Positions 17,801 to 26,542 are shown, counted from the stretch's first letter. The stretch: 64,000 nt of DNA from Arthrobacter sp. Soil764 (GCF_001428075.1 NZ_LMSI01000020.1:516154-580153), one strand, 5' to 3'. Notes: a model not told the origin generated them from the letters alone. Numbers and translations: made by a program.

Positions 17801-18047
17801 AAGAGGTGGACTCCAGCCCCTCCACGCCGTTCAGCGCCTTTTCGAGCGGGCCACTGACCTGCTTGTCCACCACTTCCGGCGACGCACCCGGCATGGAGCT
17901 GAGCACCGTGATCTGCGGGAACTCAATGGAAGGAATGAGCTCCTGCTTCAGCGATGACATCGTGATCACGCCGAAGACCGAGGCGAAGACGGTGATCAGG
18001 GCGATCAGGGCCCGGTTCGCCAGGGAAAGGTGCGCCAGCCGGAACAT
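14817..18047 (-). CDS. RND family efflux permease (AcrB/SwrC-like)
   Basis: A 1076-residue RND permease with the usual twelve helices and two large extracytoplasmic loops. Helix 1 begins ANRALIALITVFASVFGVITM; the proton-relay acidic pair is in VVDDSIVVIEN (about residue 397). ISQPLAVVVIGGLVSSTALTLVLVPVLY is the conserved last part of the helix bundle. An insertion after helix 6 (about residues 500-530) is rich in Ala, Glu and Lys and probably cytoplasmic. It starts with a good AGGAG site. No membrane fusion protein or TolC gene is adjacent, as usual for Gram-positive RND pumps such as SwrC. Substrate unknown. Confidence 0.9.
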   Translation of the reverse strand: MFRLAHLSLANRALIALITVFASVFGVITMSSLKQELIPSIEFPQITVLSSMPGASPEVVDKQVSGPLEKALNGVEGLESTSSTSRTGVSQITMVFTYGSNLDRARNQIDRAISNAKRTLPSDVQPQAIAGSISDFPIVFLAVSSDKPLSGLNADLQRLTVPRLQKIDGVRSADVTGGASQHIEILPKPDAMTAAGTSVTSIRDALSNNGALVPAGTLQDQGKTLSLQIGSPVDSLDAIKALPLGGAKNGATIGTVADVSLKDDERTSITRTNGAETLAISVTKKPEGDTVGISHAVRDSLKDLEAELGSNARFTPVFDQAPFIEKSIKDLTTEGLLGLGFAVAIILLFLMSARSTLVTAVSIPLSLLITFIGLSATGYSLNILTLGALTIAIGRVVDDSIVVIENIKRHLSYGEDKSTAILTAIREVAGAITASTLTTVAVFLPIAFVGELAGELFRPFALTVTMALLASLLVSLTIVPVLAYWFLRNPKDAAGTAAAGSAEARRIADEAKAKAHDAEQRSRLQRGYLPILRSTQKHPVITLVAAVLVLGATGAMTPLLATNLLGNSGQNSLTVRQVLPAGTSLADTSAAAVRLEEVLRGIDGIKDVQVTSGNAQAGFAALTSTGSSNSTFTVVTDEKANQARLQETVRSELARVPGSGKVSVGTQQGGFGTSSTVDITLKAADSADLQAASDTMVAAMTGVPGTSEVASNLAASNPVVQVRVDRAKAAAAGLNEEQVAGVLASTISPIPAGTVRIDTDDFPVRIGQGTKFTSIDAVRNIPLPAGGRPVTLGSIASVEQVDVPVSITASNGERTAKVSITPSGSNLGAVNTEVQKRLADVQLPAGVTAEIGGATTQQAESFRQLGLALLAAIAIVYVIMVATFKSLIQPLILLVSVPFAATGAVALLLLTGVPLGLPSLIGMLMLVGIVVTNAIVLIDLINQYRQPRDGRPGMNVADAITNGARQRLRPILMTALATVFALTPMALGLTGGGGFISQPLAVVVIGGLVSSTALTLVLVPVLYRLVEGRREKKALLRDLKARPEFGPAADVDAEFRDWTTGQVPKVSGRRAAPGAE

Positions 18048-18116
18048 GGGTGGTCTCCTGGGGGTCTGAGTGACTGGTACATGCCCTGGGGGTGCCAGCC
18101 GCTGGCCCCGGCAGGG

Positions 18117-19619
18117 TCAGTGGCTGGCGGAAACGCTCTCCAGCTGGAGGGATTTGGCCGTGGCCCGTTCCAGCTCCGCGGCAAGGTCCGGATTCTCATC
18201 CAGCTTCACTCCGTAGCCGGGCATCATGTCCTTGAGCTTGCCCTGCCAGCCCTTGAAGTTCCGGGGGAACGTCTTCTGCAGGAGCTCGATCATGATGGGG
18301 ACAGCGGTCGAGGCTCCGGGCGAGGCGCCCAGGAGCGCACCGATGGAGCCGTCGCGGCCGGCGATCACTTCGGTTCCGAACTGAAGGATGCCGCCCTTTT
18401 GCGGGTCTTTCTTGATGATCTGTACACGCTGGCCGGCCGTAATGAGTTCCCAGTCCCCGCCCTTTGCCTCGGGGTAGTACTCGCGCAGTCCCTCGACCTT
18501 CTGGTCGTGCTTCTTCACCACTTCCTTGACCAGGTAGGCGGTGAGGTCCATGTTGTCCTTGGCAACTGCCAGCATGGGAATGATGTTGGACGGCCGGATG
18601 GACAGTGGCAGGTCCAGGTAGGAGCCGTTCTTCAGGAAGTTCGTGGAGAATCCGGCGTACGGGCCGAACAGGAGCGAGCGCTTCCCGTTGACGTAGCGGG
18701 TGTCCAGGTGCGGAACGGACATGGGCGGAGCGCCCACGGACGCCTGGCCATAGACCTTGGCGCTGTGCTGGGCCGCGATGGCCTCGTCCGTGCAGCGGAA
18801 GAACTGGCCGGAGACGGGGAAGCCGCCGTAGCCCTTGCTTTCCGGGATGCCGGAGGCCTGGAGCAGGTGCAGGGCGCCGCCGCCGGCCCCGACAAAGACG
18901 AACTTGGCGTGGATCTTGCCGTGTTCCCCGGACTTGGGGTGCTTCAGCGTCAGGTCCCAGCCGCCGTCGGACGCCCGGGAGATTCCGGTGACGTCGTGGT
19001 TGTAGTTGATTTCGACGCCGTTGTGCCCCAGGTAGGTGGTCAGCTCGCGGGTGAGTGCCCCGAAGTCGACGTCGGTTCCCTCGGCGGCGCGGGTGGCGGC
19101 GATGCGCTGCTGGGGGTCGCGGCCCTTGACGATCAGCGGCGCCCACTTGGCAATCTGGGCGTGGTCCTCGGAGTACTCCATGCTGCGGAACAGGGTGTGC
19201 GGCTTCAGTGCCTCATAGCGGGTCTTCAGGAACCGGGCGTGGTCCTCACCGATCACGAAGCTCATGTGCGGGACGGTGTTGATGAAGCCCTTGGGCGAAC
19301 CGATCAGGTTGTTGTCCACCAGGTGGGACCAGAACTGGCGCGAGAGCTGGAACTGTTCGTTGATGAGCAGTGCCTTGGCGGGGTTGACCGAGCCGTCTTT
19401 GGCTGCGGGGGAGTAGTTGAGCTCGCAGAGGGCGGCATGGCCCGTTCCTGCGTTGTTCCAGGGATCTGAGCTTTCGAGGCCCGGCTGGTCCAGCCGTTCG
19501 AACAGGGAGATGGTCCAGTCCGGTTCCAGCTGCTTGAGGAATGCCCCCAGCGTGGCGCTCATGATGCCGCCGCCTATCAGGACAACGTCGGCGTGTGGGG
19601 TCTTGGAAATGAAGGTCAC
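18117..19619 (-). CDS. mqo: malate:quinone oxidoreductase
   Basis: A 500-residue FAD-dependent, membrane-associated enzyme that oxidises malate to oxaloacetate and passes electrons to quinone. The FAD motif [22 protein letters not shown] is at residues 9-30 and [22 protein letters not shown] at about 50-71. Length matches Mqo. The start is GTG with GGAGA upstream. The stop is 69 bp from the RND gene start, but the two need not be linked. Confidence 0.97.
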   Translation of the reverse strand: MTFISKTPHADVVLIGGGIMSATLGAFLKQLEPDWTISLFERLDQPGLESSDPWNNAGTGHAALCELNYSPAAKDGSVNPAKALLINEQFQLSRQFWSHLVDNNLIGSPKGFINTVPHMSFVIGEDHARFLKTRYEALKPHTLFRSMEYSEDHAQIAKWAPLIVKGRDPQQRIAATRAAEGTDVDFGALTRELTTYLGHNGVEINYNHDVTGISRASDGGWDLTLKHPKSGEHGKIHAKFVFVGAGGGALHLLQASGIPESKGYGGFPVSGQFFRCTDEAIAAQHSAKVYGQASVGAPPMSVPHLDTRYVNGKRSLLFGPYAGFSTNFLKNGSYLDLPLSIRPSNIIPMLAVAKDNMDLTAYLVKEVVKKHDQKVEGLREYYPEAKGGDWELITAGQRVQIIKKDPQKGGILQFGTEVIAGRDGSIGALLGASPGASTAVPIMIELLQKTFPRNFKGWQGKLKDMMPGYGVKLDENPDLAAELERATAKSLQLESVSASH

Positions 19620-19698
19620 GATCAGTCTCCGATTGCAGCGGCTCTGGCTGTCACAGAATATCCCCGTGCAGCCCGCATACTGAAATTGGCCCGGGCCG

Positions 19699-21366
19699 TC
19701 AAGGCTTTAGCTGGACCTTCGTGAAAACTTCGTTTAAGACCGGGGAGGCGGGGTAGCTCAGCACGCGGTCTGACAGGGCAAGCGCGGAGATGGGGAAGGC
19801 GATGGGAACAGCCGGCACGGTCGCCGCTATCTGGGTGTTGATCGTGTGATAGAGCTCATCGCGTTCCTTGCCGTCGGGCAGCCCCCGTGCCCGGTTGATC
19901 TTTGAGAAGACCTGGGGGTCCTGGTAGCCGAACTCCCCGTTCTTCTCGCCGAAGAGCGGGCCCACGAAGTTGTCCGCATCCGAGTAGGAGCCATTCCAGC
20001 CGAGGATGTGGAGCGCGTGGTCGCCGGAGGACTGGACCTTCTGCAGGTATCCGTCGGACCAGTCAACCGGGACGGGCCGGATATTGAAGCCCACTGCGGT
20101 CAGCTGGCGGCTGAGTTCCGCGTAGACCTTCTCCGGTGTGGGCAGGTAGGGGCGGGTGACGTTCATGGGGTAGTAGAACTTCAGTTCCTCGCCCGCGTAG
20201 CCGCCCTCCTTCAGGTAATCCTTGGCCTTCACTGGATCGTGTCCGAGTGCCGGTGCGTCGTTGTTGAAGCCGCTGATCTTGGGCGGAACAAACTGCGTGG
20301 CCTTGGCGGTGTTATCGATGAAGAACTTCCGGATCAGGGTTTCCTTGTCGATCGCCAGCTCCACCGCCTGCCGGACCTTCTGGTTCTGGAGCACCGGGAT
20401 GTCCTGGTTCATGCCGACGTACATCACCGAGAAGGGGTCGCGCTGCACAATCTGCTTGCCGCGCTTGACCAATTGGTCGAAATTCCCCACGGTGACGGCG
20501 TCATAACCGTCAATCTTTCCGTCCAACAGGGCCTGGAGACGGGTCTGGGGATGGTTGTAGGCCAGGAAGTTGATGGTGGCGATCTGGCCGCGGTCGCCCC
20601 AGTAGGTCCTGTTGCTGGACAAGGTGACGTTGTCGTTGCCCCATGCGGCCAGGGTGAAGGGTCCGGTGCCCACCGGGTTGGTGGCGAACGCGGACATCGC
20701 CTGGCCGCCCCGGTTCTGGTCCAGGACGTCGGCCCTGCCGGCGGCGAGGGCAGCAGGGGACGCAATGGCGAAGGCCGGCAGCGTCAGTGACTGGAGGAAC
20801 GCCGTGAAACGCTGCGTCAGGTCAATCTGGACGGTGTCGGCGGAGACCGCCGTGCAGCTTTTGAAGATGGACAGCCCAGGCTCGTCCGAGTGCGCCTTGA
20901 ACACGCTCTTGAACGAGCTGCCGGGCGCCTGTTTCCGCAACTCCACGGGAAAGGTGAACCAACGGTTGAAATTGGCGCAGACGGCGTCGGCGTTGAATGG
21001 TGTGCCGTCCTGGAAGGTCACCCCCGTTCGGAGCTTGAAGGTGTAGGTCCGGCCTTCGTTGGACTCGTTCCACTCCGTGGCCAGCAGCGGGGTGGGCTTG
21101 CCGGTGGTCTGGTCGACGCCTACCAGCCCTTCGAGGATCTGGCGGGTGATGCGCTGGGACTCCACGTCACCGGACAGGGCCGGGTCCAGTCCCAGGGGCT
21201 GGGCGGCGGTGCCGAAATTGAACGTGGCATCCGGCTCGGCGGGAGTGGAATTGGGCGTTCCGGAGGTGGGGGACGGGGACGGCATTCCCGTGCATGAGGT
21301 CACGCCCAGCGCCATGAGGACGGCGCCGGCTTTGATGACCGTCCGCCGCGATGTACTGCTGGGCAC
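19699..21366 (-). CDS. ABC transporter substrate-binding lipoprotein, peptide/nickel type (SBP family 5)
   Basis: A 555-residue periplasmic-binding type protein of the oligopeptide family. The N-terminus has SRRTVIKAG (twin-arginine-like) and the lipobox LGVTSC, so it is probably an exported lipoprotein. Family features include [23 protein letters not shown] and [19 protein letters not shown]. The frame is open upstream, but the GTG at 21364-21366 has AGAGGTGA exactly 7 nt before it. No permease or ATPase genes adjoin, so it is an orphan here. Confidence 0.9.
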   Translation of the reverse strand: MPSSTSRRTVIKAGAVLMALGVTSCTGMPSPSPTSGTPNSTPAEPDATFNFGTAAQPLGLDPALSGDVESQRITRQILEGLVGVDQTTGKPTPLLATEWNESNEGRTYTFKLRTGVTFQDGTPFNADAVCANFNRWFTFPVELRKQAPGSSFKSVFKAHSDEPGLSIFKSCTAVSADTVQIDLTQRFTAFLQSLTLPAFAIASPAALAAGRADVLDQNRGGQAMSAFATNPVGTGPFTLAAWGNDNVTLSSNRTYWGDRGQIATINFLAYNHPQTRLQALLDGKIDGYDAVTVGNFDQLVKRGKQIVQRDPFSVMYVGMNQDIPVLQNQKVRQAVELAIDKETLIRKFFIDNTAKATQFVPPKISGFNNDAPALGHDPVKAKDYLKEGGYAGEELKFYYPMNVTRPYLPTPEKVYAELSRQLTAVGFNIRPVPVDWSDGYLQKVQSSGDHALHILGWNGSYSDADNFVGPLFGEKNGEFGYQDPQVFSKINRARGLPDGKERDELYHTINTQIAATVPAVPIAFPISALALSDRVLSYPASPVLNEVFTKVQLKP

Positions 21367-21468
21367 TCGTTTATCACCTCTGGATGCTGCCGGCTCCGCC
21401 GCTTGCGGGCCGGGACCCAGTCTAGAGGACAGGACCTGGGGCGGACCCCAGGTACACGCGTGACGCGC

Positions 21469-21509
21469 CAAGGCCCGGGTCCGCTGGTTGCCGGCGGACC
21501 CGGGCCTTG
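21469..21509 (-). terminator. terminator of the fasciclin gene
   Basis: CAAGGCCCGGGTCCGC (21469-21484) pairs perfectly with GCGGACCCGGGCCTTG (21494-21509), a 16-bp stem with a 9-nt loop located just past the stop of the minus-strand fasciclin gene. Confidence 0.75.
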
Positions 21510-21527
21510 AGGGGGCGTGCGCGGTGC

Positions 21528-22220
21528 TTACTTGGGCATGAGGACCGAGTCGACCAGGTAGACCGTCGCGTTCTTGGTCTTGACGCCGCCGCAAACGACG
21601 TTGGCGTTGTCCACCTTGAGGTTGTCCCCGCTGCCGGTCACCGTGACGGAACCGCCCTGGACCGTGGCGTGCGTGCCGGCGATCTTGTCCGGGGTGATCT
21701 GGCCGGGAACCACGTGGTAGGTCAGGATCTTGCTCAGCAGCGCGTCGTCCGTCTTCAGGGTCTCGATGGTGGCGGCGTCGATCTTCTTGAAGGCGTCGTC
21801 AACCGGTGCGAAGACAGTGAATTCGCCGCCGTTGAGGGTGTCAACCAGGTCCACCTTGGGGTTCAGCTTGCCGGAAACGGCGGCCGTGAGGGTGGTCAGG
21901 ATCGGGTTGTTGGAGGCGGCCACGGCCACCGGATCAAGGGCCATGCCCTCCACCGAGCCGGCACCGCTGGGAACCTGCTGGGCGTAGGCGGCGCAGCCGG
22001 GGCCAACCAGGTTGGCGGCCGGGTCCATGCTGGCCGCAGACGGGGACGCCATGGCGGAGCTGGACGGCGATGCCATGCTGGAGCTGGGGGAGGACGCCAT
22101 CGGCGCAGACGACGCCGAGGAACCGGAAGTGGTGCCGGAACCGCCACATGCGGTGAGGCTCAGCAGTGCGGCCGCTGCAACGCCGGCGACGGTGAAAGTG
22201 GTGCGCTTGAAGGTCTGCAT
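21528..22220 (-). CDS. fasciclin (FAS1) domain lipoprotein
   Basis: A 230-residue surface lipoprotein. The signal peptide ends in the lipobox LSLTACGG (cysteine about residue 24), followed by a Ser/Ala/Met-rich linker (about 27-60). The FAS1 domain spans about residues 95-230, with its conserved [14 protein letters not shown] and YHVVPGQ motifs. FAS1 domains mediate adhesion; the protein resembles mycobacterial MPT70/MPT83-type proteins in plan. AAGGAGA lies 5 nt before the ATG at 22218-22220. Confidence 0.93.
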   Translation of the reverse strand: MQTFKRTTFTVAGVAAAALLSLTACGGSGTTSGSSASSAPMASSPSSSMASPSSSAMASPSAASMDPAANLVGPGCAAYAQQVPSGAGSVEGMALDPVAVAASNNPILTTLTAAVSGKLNPKVDLVDTLNGGEFTVFAPVDDAFKKIDAATIETLKTDDALLSKILTYHVVPGQITPDKIAGTHATVQGGSVTVTGSGDNLKVDNANVVCGGVKTKNATVYLVDSVLMPK

Positions 22221-22416
22221 TTCAGTTCTCCTTGGATCGTTTTGCCTGCCGCTTGTGGACGCTGTCCGCGGCCTGCACCTTGCCTTGGTGTAAGCACCTG
22301 CCCTTGGCTGGTGTCTCAATGGCTATTCGGCCGTTGGGCGGCGGCGGATGGGTGATCTTTGGAGTTTTTCTAATCGGGGCAGAAACCGGCGGCAGCCAGG
22401 CGGGTGCTTAAAGCAC

Positions 22417-22444
22417 GGATCCCCCGGCCGAAGCCGGGGGATCC
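22417..22444 (-). terminator. terminator of tRNA-Leu
   Basis: GGATCCCCCGGC (22417-22428) and GCCGGGGGATCC (22433-22444) form a perfect 12-bp stem with a 4-nt loop, 5 bp past the 3' end of the minus-strand tRNA. A second short palindrome, GTGCTTAAAGCAC, follows. Confidence 0.7.
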
Positions 22445-22449
22445 ACAGG

Positions 22450-22531
22450 TGCGCAAGGGGGGACTTGAACCCCCACGCCCGAAGGCACAGGAACCTAAAT
22501 CCTGCGTGTCTGCCAATTTCACCACTCGCGC
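22450..22531 (-). tRNA. tRNA-Leu (anticodon TAG)
   Basis: The minus strand folds into a class II tRNA of 82 nt. The acceptor arms are GCGCGAG and CTTGCGC (one wobble pair), the anticodon stem CAGGA/TCCTG encloses loop TTTAGGT giving anticodon TAG, a variable arm GTGCCTTCGGGCGT is present, and the T arm is GGGGGTTCAAGTCCCCC. CCA is not encoded. Confidence 0.95.
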
Positions 22532-22650
22532 GCGGCGTCCCGCTGCCAACCTTTAAGGTCCGACGGCGGATGCCAGTGTCCATTGTAGCGTTGCCCCGCG
22601 GGCCTGCCTGGGCGGGTCCTTGGCAGCAGGCCCGGGGTGGGCGCCAGAGA

Positions 22651-23124
22651 TCAGTTGTCCAGGTTGAGGTCCCGCCGCAGTTTGGCCACGTGGCCGGTGG
22701 CCCGGACGTTGTACTGGGCAAGGGAAACGGCGCCGGATGGGTCCACCACCACAGTGGACCGGATGAGGCCCTGGTAAGTCTTGCCGTAGTTCTTCTTCTC
22801 GCCCCAGGCGCCGTACGCCTCGGCCACCGCGTGGTCCGCGTCGGAGAGCAGCGGGAACGTCAGCGACTCGTTCGCAGCAAACTTGGCCAGTTTCTCAACG
22901 GGGTCGGGGGAGATGCCCAGGACGTCGTAGCCGGAGGCCTGCAGGGAGGCGAGGCTGTCCCGGAAGTCGCAGGCCTCCTTGGTGCAGCCGGGCGTGGAGG
23001 CGGCCGGGTAGAAATAGACAATGGTGGAGCGGCCGGGCCGGGGAGCCAGGCTGACGTCCTTGCCGGTTGAATCCTGCAGGGTGAAAGCGGGTGCTTTGTC
23101 GCCGGTAACGAGTCTTTCAGCCAT
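22651..23124 (-). CDS. bcp: thioredoxin-dependent thiol peroxidase (Bcp/PrxQ)
   Basis: A 157-residue peroxiredoxin that reduces hydroperoxides. The motif STPGCTKEACDFRD near residues 43-56 carries the peroxidatic and resolving cysteines five residues apart, as in the PrxQ/Bcp group. The start MAERLVTGDKAPAF matches the family. It is divergent from a MarR-type gene, with 87 bp between starts; whether that protein controls it is not shown. Confidence 0.95.
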   Translation of the reverse strand: MAERLVTGDKAPAFTLQDSTGKDVSLAPRPGRSTIVYFYPAASTPGCTKEACDFRDSLASLQASGYDVLGISPDPVEKLAKFAANESLTFPLLSDADHAVAEAYGAWGEKKNYGKTYQGLIRSTVVVDPSGAVSLAQYNVRATGHVAKLRRDLNLDN

Positions 23125-23198
23125 TGTTTTTCTCCTTGTTGCGGGCGGGACACAACAGCCTAGTAAGCAGGTGGGACGAGTGCTAATCGGCATTTGGC

Positions 23199-23204
23199 TA
23201 TACT
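23199..23204 (+). promoter_or_regulatory. -10 box, probable leaderless promoter of the MarR-like gene
   Basis: TATACT lies 7 nt before the ATG at 23212, and no ribosome binding site is present. Confidence 0.6.
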
Positions 23205-23211
23205 TGCTGCT

Positions 23212-23679
23212 ATGCCTGATATGGATCACTGGCCCACAGGGCGCCTCCTGTCCACTGCTGCGCGCCTCGTTGAACACTCATGGAACGAAAAACTTGGCGC
23301 CATCGGACTTACCCACGCCGGTGTTATCGCCATCGAAGTCCTTGCCGCGCAAGGACCCATGACCCAGGCGCAGCTTGCCCAGTATGTCCGCGTCCAGGCC
23401 CAGACCATGGGCAAGACGCTCAGCCGGCTTGAGTCCCACGGCCACATCGTCCGGGTGCGCAGCACCTCGGACCGCAGGAGCCACGTGGTCTCGCTCACCG
23501 AGCAGGGCAAGGACGCCGTGGCCCAGGCTGTGGAGATGGAGCGCTCGGTGCTGGGATCGGCGTCGATTGACCCCGAACTGCTGCGGCAGGAACTCAAGGC
23601 CGTGGTGCGTGAGCTCGCCAGCCAGTTCTCCACGACGCCCGGCAACGCCGCTGCCCTGGTGGACAACGCCGCCAAGTAG
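23212..23679 (+). CDS. MarR family transcriptional regulator
   Basis: A 155-residue winged-helix protein. The recognition part VRVQAQTMGKTLSRLESHGHIVRVRSTSDRRSHVVSLTEQGKDAV (about residues 58-102) is a clear MarR HTH and wing. It is divergent from bcp and ends before a strong terminator. A TTG six codons upstream is possible, but the ATG at 23212 fits a leaderless transcript. Confidence 0.92.
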   Translation: MPDMDHWPTGRLLSTAARLVEHSWNEKLGAIGLTHAGVIAIEVLAAQGPMTQAQLAQYVRVQAQTMGKTLSRLESHGHIVRVRSTSDRRSHVVSLTEQGKDAVAQAVEMERSVLGSASIDPELLRQELKAVVRELASQFSTTPGNAAALVDNAAK

Positions 23680-23704
23680 CTGTGGCACCGCAGACCGCTT
23701 AACG

Positions 23705-23746
23705 AAAGCGCGGCTCTGGCTTGGAAAAGCCGGGCCGCGCTTTTTT
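23705..23746 (+). terminator. terminator of the MarR-like gene
   Basis: AAAGCGCGGC (23705-23714) pairs with GCCGCGCTTT (23734-23743), with inner pairing GGCTT/AAGCC, and a run of six T at 23741-23746. Confidence 0.9.
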
Positions 23747-23792
23747 GTGCCCAGCCGCCGGGCCGCCGTCGTATTTCTCCCCGCCCCACTCC

Positions 23793-23854
23793 CATCGATT
23801 GCTCCGTACCTGCCGTTTTGAGCCCTCAAAGCGGCACTTACGGAGCAATCGATG
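23793..23854. repeat. 62-bp palindromic element
   Basis: CATCGATTGCTCCGTA (23793-23808) and TACGGAGCAATCGATG (23839-23854) are perfect 16-bp arms. After a two-base mismatch, the inner arms TGCCGTTTTGAG and CTCAAAGCGGCA also pair, apart from one G.T, around a CC loop. It lies in the 240-bp gap between the MarR gene and tRNA-Lys and is not needed as a terminator, since both flanking units have their own. Confidence 0.85.
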
Positions 23855-23870
23855 ACCAAGTGGGCAAAAC

Positions 23871-23915
23871 AAAACAGCCCCCGGCTTGTGTTTCCACAAA
23901 GCCGGAGGCTGTTTT
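23871..23915 (-). terminator. terminator of tRNA-Lys
   Basis: AAAACAGCC and GGCTGTTTT (23871-23879 and 23907-23915), with inner CCGGCTT/AAGCCGG, form a long hairpin that ends in T residues on the minus strand, 5 bp past the tRNA. Confidence 0.85.
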
Positions 23916-23920
23916 CCCAG

Positions 23921-23996
23921 TGGTGCACCCCCCGGGACTTGAACCCGGAACCCATTGATTAAGAGTCAATTGCTCTGCCAATTGAGCTAGAGGTGC
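23921..23996 (-). tRNA. tRNA-Lys (anticodon CTT)
   Basis: The minus strand folds as a 76-nt tRNA with encoded CCA. The acceptor arms are GCACCTC/GGGGTGC, the anticodon stem ATTGA/TCAAT encloses CTCTTAA (anticodon CTT), and the T arm is CCGGGTTCAAGTCCCGG. Confidence 0.96.
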
Positions 23997-24110
23997 ATCT
24001 TGTTCGCTTCCATCTCCGGGCTTTTTCTTTCCCGTTGATCTCCGCAACGACATGAAACTCTACACGAACTTTTGGTGCAAGTGAAATCGGCGCCGGCGGC
24101 GGTGCCTGGA

Positions 24111-25373
24111 TTACTGGAGGGGGCGCAAAACCAGCACGAAATCAGGGTTTTCGTTGTTCGTCAGCAGCCATAACCCGCCCTCCGGAGTCCGGATGACGTC
24201 CCGGATCCTGCCGTACTCACCTGTGAAATAGGCCACAGGATTACCTGCCTCCGTCCCTTGGAGCGGGACCGCCCAGAAGCGTTCACCGCGAAGGGCGCCC
24301 AGATAGGCAACACCGCCGGCAATTTCCAGTCCGCTGGGTGAGGAGTCGCGGGTGGAAGGCCACACCACCTTGGCGTCCTGGAACTCCGCACGGTGCGGAG
24401 CGCCCGTGACCAACGGCCAACCGTAGTTGGCACCCGGCAAAATCAGGTTCAACTCATCGTCCACGTCCGGGCCGAACTCGCTGGCCCACAGCCGGCCTGC
24501 TCCATCCCAGGCCAGGCCCTGGACGTTCCGGTGCCCCAGGCTGTAGACGGCGTTGCCAAACGGGTTGCCCGGGGCGGGGCTGCCGTCGGGGGTGAGCCGG
24601 AGTATCTTCCCGCCCAGGGCGCGCGGATCCTGGGGCTGTTCGCGGCGCTGGGCATCGCCCGTGCCCACATACAGGAAGCCGTCCGGACCGAAACGGATCC
24701 TGCCGCCATTGTGGGTACTGGCCTTTGGTATCCCCGACAACACCACCTGGGGCTGGCCGAGCGCCAGGGAACCGTCGGCATCGCCTTGGACGGTAAGCCG
24801 GACCACCCGGTTGTCCTCACGGGCGGTCAGGTAGGCATACAGCAGGTGGTCTTCGTCGAAGTGCGGGGACAGCGCCAGGCCCAGCAGGCCCCCTTCGCCG
24901 GCGGGCACCACGTCCGGGACCTTGCCGAGCGTGGCGGCTTTTCCATCCCGTACGGCCTTCAGCAGCGCCGTTTCCCGCTCGGAGATGATGGCAGTCCCGT
25001 CCGGAAGGAACACGGCGGCCCACGGGATGTCCAGCTGCAGCTCCAGCCGTTCCTGCACCGTGGGAACAGGGACAGTTTGAGGAGGAGGGGCCGGGGCAGA
25101 GGAAGAAGCGGCGGCGGGGACGGTGGGCGGCGGAGGGATAACGACGGCGGTTCCCGGCGCGGTGCCGCTGCTGGCCGTGCCGGAGCCCGGTTGAGGCGGC
25201 CCGGACGTTCCCGTGCAGGCGGCCAGTGCCAGGCACACGGCCAGGGAGGGAAGGCCCGCCGCGGCGCGGCGGGCCTTCCCCCTGCTAGAGCCGTTTGCGG
25301 CGCGGGGCCCGGAAGCCTGCAGCCTCCGCATGCGCAGCAGATTCAAACCAGACTTCCGCCCGGGTCTGCTCAT
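24111..25373 (-). CDS. PQQ-dependent sugar dehydrogenase (glucose/sorbosone dehydrogenase family) lipoprotein
   Basis: A roughly 420-residue secreted protein of the soluble glucose dehydrogenase (GSDH) beta-propeller family. Family motifs are LDIPWAAVFLPDGTAIISERE, GEGGLLGLALSPHF, STHNGGRIRFGPDGFLYVGTGDA and VYSLGHRNVQGLAWD. A lipobox LALAACTG lies about 55 residues from the chosen start, followed by a Ser/Pro/Thr-rich linker. The start is uncertain: ATG at 25371-25373 follows AGAAGGG but overlaps the upstream gene by 89 bp; ATG at 25331 has no ribosome site. Cofactor and substrate are family-level inference. Confidence 0.85.
   Translation of the reverse strand: MSRPGRKSGLNLLRMRRLQASGPRAANGSSRGKARRAAAGLPSLAVCLALAACTGTSGPPQPGSGTASSGTAPGTAVVIPPPPTVPAAASSSAPAPPPQTVPVPTVQERLELQLDIPWAAVFLPDGTAIISERETALLKAVRDGKAATLGKVPDVVPAGEGGLLGLALSPHFDEDHLLYAYLTAREDNRVVRLTVQGDADGSLALGQPQVVLSGIPKASTHNGGRIRFGPDGFLYVGTGDAQRREQPQDPRALGGKILRLTPDGSPAPGNPFGNAVYSLGHRNVQGLAWDGAGRLWASEFGPDVDDELNLILPGANYGWPLVTGAPHRAEFQDAKVVWPSTRDSSPSGLEIAGGVAYLGALRGERFWAVPLQGTEAGNPVAYFTGEYGRIRDVIRTPEGGLWLLTNNENPDFVLVLRPLQ
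25248..25280 (-). repeat. perfect hairpin straddling a gene junction
   Basis: GGGAAGGCCCGCCGC (25248-25262) and GCGGCGGGCCTTCCC (25266-25280) are perfect 15-bp arms with a 3-base loop. It sits 4 bp past the stop of the sunset-domain gene, within the signal-peptide coding part of the downstream sugar dehydrogenase. No T run follows, so it may modulate readthrough or translation rather than end transcription. Confidence 0.8.
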
Positions 25374-26394
25374 AGTCGGGATGCCCTTCTTCGTAGTAGA
25401 CCATTGCGGCGGCATCGCCCTTGACCGTGTAGTCCGCCGGTCCGCTTCCGTCGGGACCCGGCGCAGCCGAACCTGCCCCATATGGCTCATCTGCTGCAAG
25501 GTGCCCGGAAGGCAGGACGGAATCCGGGCCCTGTGCCTGCACGGCCGGCCCGGCCGCAGCCACGTCCTGGCCCTGCCTGGATGGCTGGTGGTGGTCCGCG
25601 CCGTTCTCCACGAGGGCGGAGGACTGGGTGCGGTCCAGCGTTTCGGCCGCGGCGGCTTCCCCCTGGCTCCCGCCGGCGGCGGCAGGCGCGGCCGGCGCCT
25701 GCCGGTTTACAGATTCGGAGGAGTCGGCCCGGTGCTGGGACGCGTATCCGCCCGCCGGCACCTCAGGTGACGTGCCGGCGTCGTCCGTGCTCTCAACGGC
25801 GGCCGTTTCAGCGCCGGGAAGCGTGGGGGCGTGGGGGGCCGTGTATTCGTCATGGTGGACCGGGAGGGAGTCCGGCGGGGAAGCCTGACCGGAGGCTGTC
25901 CCGGCGGAGGCATCGGTCCGGTCAGCCTGATGCGCAGGAGTACCGGCTGGCCCCACCGCCGAGGAGCCTGACCCGGCTCCTGCCTCGGACCATTGGGTTT
26001 CCCATTCGGCCTGGTCCGCAGCCTCGTTTTGTGACTGGCTCTCCGATTGGTCCTGGTGATGGCGCTGCCCAGCCTCGGCGCCGCTGGCTGAAGCGCTGCC
26101 GCCTGAAACGCTGCTGCGGGACGTGCCGGAGCCGGAAGCGGACGAATCCGCCGGTTCCTCGGCAGTGGCAGGGGCGGCGGGTTCGGCCGGCCTTCCGAAC
26201 CCCGCCGCGGTGGGGATACCGGTGGTGCCCGCGGCATCGGCGGATGCTGCGGCACTGCCGCCCTCGAGCGCTCCGTCCGTCCTGGTCCCTGCCGATGGCC
26301 TGCCGGACGGGCCGGCTGACTTGTTGCGGTTCAGCAGCCACCAGATGATGACGGCGATGACAACGATGAGAATGATCCAGAAAACAATGTCCAT
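25285..26394 (-). CDS. sunset domain-containing membrane-anchored protein
   Basis: A 369-residue protein with one N-terminal membrane helix ([17 protein letters not shown], residues 5-21). About 290 residues of Ala/Gly/Ser/Glu/Gln-rich low complexity follow, and a conserved C-terminal segment from about residue 322: [21 protein letters not shown] then [20 protein letters not shown]. That end matches the short 'sunset' domain found in actinobacterial and firmicute surface or nuclease proteins (from memory of the family pattern). Its function is unknown. The start has GAAAGG upstream. Confidence 0.75.
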   Translation of the reverse strand: MDIVFWIILIVVIAVIIWWLLNRNKSAGPSGRPSAGTRTDGALEGGSAAASADAAGTTGIPTAAGFGRPAEPAAPATAEEPADSSASGSGTSRSSVSGGSASASGAEAGQRHHQDQSESQSQNEAADQAEWETQWSEAGAGSGSSAVGPAGTPAHQADRTDASAGTASGQASPPDSLPVHHDEYTAPHAPTLPGAETAAVESTDDAGTSPEVPAGGYASQHRADSSESVNRQAPAAPAAAGGSQGEAAAAETLDRTQSSALVENGADHHQPSRQGQDVAAAGPAVQAQGPDSVLPSGHLAADEPYGAGSAAPGPDGSGPADYTVKGDAAAMVYYEEGHPDYEQTRAEVWFESAAHAEAAGFRAPRRKRL

Positions 26395-26542
26395 GGCAGG
26401 CCTTTCGGTCCAGGTGGCTGGGTGTCCTGTCCCCGACGCTACGTCGGGTCACCACGGCTGTCCAGAGACGCCGCGCGACCCGGAGCCCTGCGCTGGCCGG
26501 AAGCCCTTCGGCGGGGCCGCATCGGGGCCTACGGCAGCCCTC

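Noticed and set aside
18030-19469. Long open frame antisense to mqo
   Set aside because: Composition follows the reversed codon bias of mqo, and no domain or ribosome site is visible. Similar long antisense frames over ilvD (26529-28658) and ilvB (28700-30673) were rejected for the same reason.
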